A stretch of 8,114 nt of DNA from Rhodospirillales bacterium (GTDB lineage Bacteria; Pseudomonadota; Alphaproteobacteria; Acetobacterales; Acetobacteraceae): contig JAGWZS010000077.1 of assembly GCA_018971905.1 (NCBI GenBank), positions 1-8,114 on the forward strand. The letters are read 5' to 3'. How positions within the stretch are numbered: position 1 is the first letter of the stretch; each line of letters starts with the position of its first letter. Positions 6,790 through 8,114 of the stretch are shown one piece after another. The notes under the pieces were generated by a model. The model did not search any database and had not been told where the DNA came from. It was given only the letters and a program-made list of their open reading frames with translations. The position numbers were made by a program, and so were the translations under genes.

Positions 6790-6818
6790 CATATAATCAA
6801 CAACTAACAATTTGTTAG
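6790..6818 (-). promoter_or_regulatory. Weak candidate sigma-70 promoter for the sugar porter operon
   Basis: On the minus strand CTAACA (6818-6813, 4 of 6 to TTGACA) and TATATG (6795-6790, 4 of 6 to TATAAT) are separated by 17 bases. The -35 box would lie within the palindrome at 6803-6819, a usual place for a repressor site. Both boxes are weak and the leader would be over 200 bases long, so this is only a candidate. Confidence 0.2.
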
Positions 6819-6819
6819 T
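6803..6819. promoter_or_regulatory. 17-base palindrome, possible operator
   Basis: ACTAACAATTTGTTAGT has perfect 8-base arms around one central base. It overlaps the flippase stop codon and lies about 240 bases upstream of the sugar porter start. AT-rich symmetry of this size is typical of binding sites for dimeric repressors such as TetR or MarR proteins, but I cannot name the regulator. As an RNA hairpin it would be weak, and no T-run follows, so it is not a good terminator. Confidence 0.4.
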
Positions 6820-8114
6820 GTGTTCCATGTGGAACATTTCTGCTCCGGCGCGCCTGCCAGCCCAGCCCGCCATAGGCCAGCCCCGTCGCCACCGCCGCGG
6901 CACCTATCCGCACCCAGGGCGCATCGCCAAACATCCCCGCCCCCAGCGTGAACACCACCATCAGCCCTACCGCCAGCCCCGGCACCGCGAAAGGTTTCAA
7001 CAACGCCAGCGGTGAAACGCGCCATTCCCGCCGCAGATAATTCACGCTCCAGCCCAGCAAAAATGGATAAATCCCCAGCCATGCCCCGGCCACCGCCACC
7101 AGCCCCATCGGCCCATGCACCGTGATACCCGCCAGCAGAATCAATCCGCCCAGCAGCGCCAGCGTCACGAAAGAGAGCCGTGCCGCCTTGCCCGGCTGCC
7201 CCGTGCCCATCAGCAGCGGGGTGATCAGTTGCGAGGCAATGCGCAGCACCGCCGCACCCGCCAGAATCCGCAACGGCCAGGCCGCCGCCGCGTAAGAATG
7301 CCCTTGGGCGTCATGCAGCAACCCCATCAGCGGCATGGCCATCAGCCCCAGCCCGGCCATCAGCGGCGCCACCAGGCTTGCCACGCGCCGCAGCGCCCAA
7401 AACAGCGCATCCCGCAATTGCCCAGGTGCGGCCGCCAGTTTCGCGAACACCGGCAAGGCCGTGCGGTTGATAATCGTGCCCACCGCCATCGCCGGTTCCA
7501 TCACCACGTCAAACGCCACGCGGTACACCGCGAGCGCGGCCGCGCCGTAAAACCAGCCCACCAGCAGATAATCGATATTCTTGAAAATCTGCTCGAATAT
7601 ATTGGCACTGGCCGAGCGCAGCCCAAAGGAAACCAGAGGCTTTATCTCCGAAAACGAAAAATGCCACCCCGGCCTGAATGGCCGCGCCCATAGCGCGCCC
7701 GCCAGAATAAACACGCCGGAGGCGAAATACCCGCCCACCAGTGCCCAGGTGCCACCGCCCATCACCGCAATGGCCAGCCGCACCATTGCCGCGCCAAATG
7801 TCGCAAACACATTTATCGCGGCGATTTTCTCATATTTCAGCTCGCGGTTCAGCAGCGCCAGCGGAATCACCGCCGCCCCCACCAAGGGCTGTTTGGCCGC
7901 CAGCGCCAGAAAGTAAAGCGGCATCCCCGCCATGCCGTAAACCCACCCCACCGCCGGGGACAGCACCACCGCCATCACCCCCACCAGCAAGGCGGCGGCC
8001 ATGATAAACCAGAACAGCGATTGCAATTGCCGTTCGCTTGTCTCCTTGGCCTGCACCAGCGCCTCATTGGTGCCGAGGCCATCAAACGCCTCCACCACCA
8101 TGCCGATGGAGAGC
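6815..8114 (-). CDS. Wzx-like polysaccharide/oligosaccharide flippase, N-terminus cut off
   Basis: The frame stays open to the window edge: four more codons precede the Met at 8101, so the start lies outside and about 432 C-terminal residues are seen. The family is usually near 480-500 residues, so about 50 are probably missing. The visible part is a string of hydrophobic helices with few charges and features of the WzxC/MOP-superfamily group: FDGLGTNEALVQ near the visible N-terminus, LLNRELKYEKIA, and NIFEQIFKNIDYLLVGWFYG with the YRVAFDV segment after it. Such proteins flip lipid-linked sugar units across the inner membrane for exopolysaccharide, O-antigen or capsule. No glycosyltransferase is in view to say which. 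The short polar tail NVPHGTH is encoded by the parS-like palindrome. It appears unrelated in function to the sugar porter operon downstream. Confidence 0.85.
   Translation of the reverse strand, partial: LSIGMVVEAFDGLGTNEALVQAKETSERQLQSLFWFIMAAALLVGVMAVVLSPAVGWVYGMAGMPLYFLALAAKQPLVGAAVIPLALLNRELKYEKIAAINVFATFGAAMVRLAIAVMGGGTWALVGGYFASGVFILAGALWARPFRPGWHFSFSEIKPLVSFGLRSASANIFEQIFKNIDYLLVGWFYGAAALAVYRVAFDVVMEPAMAVGTIINRTALPVFAKLAAAPGQLRDALFWALRRVASLVAPLMAGLGLMAMPLMGLLHDAQGHSYAAAAWPLRILAGAAVLRIASQLITPLLMGTGQPGKAARLSFVTLALLGGLILLAGITVHGPMGLVAVAGAWLGIYPFLLGWSVNYLRREWRVSPLALLKPFAVPGLAVGLMVVFTLGAGMFGDAPWVRIGAAAVATGLAYGGLGWQARRSRNVPHGTH
6821..6836. promoter_or_regulatory. parS-like palindrome
   Basis: TGTTCCATGTGGAACA has perfect 7-base arms around a central TG. 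The bacterial ParB-binding parS consensus is TGTTNCACGTGAAACA. The fully symmetric variant TGTTCCACGTGGAACA differs from this site at one central base. It lies inside the last codons of the flippase gene and one base from the palindrome at 6803-6819. A single near-match may be chance, so the assignment is tentative. Confidence 0.3.

Larger units (their letters stand above)
6564..6814. other. Intergenic region upstream of the sugar porter operon
   Basis: These 251 bases lie between the flippase stop and the sugar porter start. The flippase-proximal part (6770-6820) is AT-rich compared with the rest of the window and should hold the promoter for the transporter-glucosidase operon. It contains a long inverted repeat at 6650-6679, a short palindrome TTTTGCAAAA at 6770-6779 and a 17-base palindrome that begins at 6803. 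Short open stretches on the minus strand (13 codons from 6792, 39 codons from 6736) lack ribosome binding sites and do not look like genes. I see no convincing intrinsic terminator for the flippase. Confidence 0.7.

Noticed and set aside
6751..6792. Minus-strand 13-codon frame as a leader peptide for the sugar porter operon
   Set aside because: There is no ribosome binding site before its ATG, no run of regulatory codons and no attenuator pair.
7115..7693. A 192-codon plus-strand open frame inside the flippase gene
   Set aside because: The product is a low-complexity Arg/Gln/Pro/His sequence typical of antisense shadow in GC-rich DNA; the minus strand encodes a well-formed membrane protein.

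Overview
The window looks like a piece of a GC-rich alphaproteobacterial chromosome. Gene content and protein style (Blh/ETHE1-type sulfur dioxygenase next to paired YeeE/YedE proteins, a type II SQR, a sugar porter with a GH1 enzyme) suggest an Acetobacteraceae-like, possibly acidophilic, organism. That placement is an inference; no rRNA or other marker gene is present.

Left block (1-3690, plus strand): five tightly packed genes of one sulfide/persulfide operon. They are the C-terminal part of a persulfide dioxygenase-type metallo-beta-lactamase-fold enzyme (cut by the window edge), two half-size YeeE/YedE sulfur-transport membrane proteins, a fusion of a DUF442/rhodanese-like sulfurtransferase domain to a type II sulfide:quinone oxidoreductase, and a TauE/SafE sulfite-exporter-type permease. 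Stops and starts overlap (TAATG, TGATGA, an 11-base overlap) or lie 7 bases apart. The layout matches the BigR/PigS-type operons of Xylella, Agrobacterium and Serratia, with SQR added. A coherent route follows: SQR oxidises sulfide to a persulfide, the dioxygenase converts it to sulfite, the DUF442 domain moves sulfane sulfur (possibly making thiosulfate), and the membrane proteins move sulfite or other sulfur species.

Middle block (3697-6563, minus strand): a sugar-porter MFS transporter followed by a GH1 beta-glucosidase carrying an export-type (possibly Tat) signal. They probably form a two-gene operon that releases sugar from beta-glucosides outside the cytoplasm and imports it. This operon converges on the sulfur operon with only 6 bases between the stop codons and no clear terminator.

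Right block (6564-8114): a 251-base intergenic region holding several inverted repeats, then the 3' part of a Wzx-like polysaccharide flippase on the minus strand, cut by the window end. At the flippase 3' end two perfect-armed palindromes sit one base apart. One differs by a single base from a palindromic ParB-binding parS site.

Most of the window is ordinary, recognisable metabolism. The points most worth a second look are the DUF442-SQR fusion within a complete sulfide-detoxification operon, the exported GH1 enzyme with an altered acid/base motif, and the double palindrome at 6803-6836. I see no RNA gene, CRISPR array, insertion sequence or defence system.
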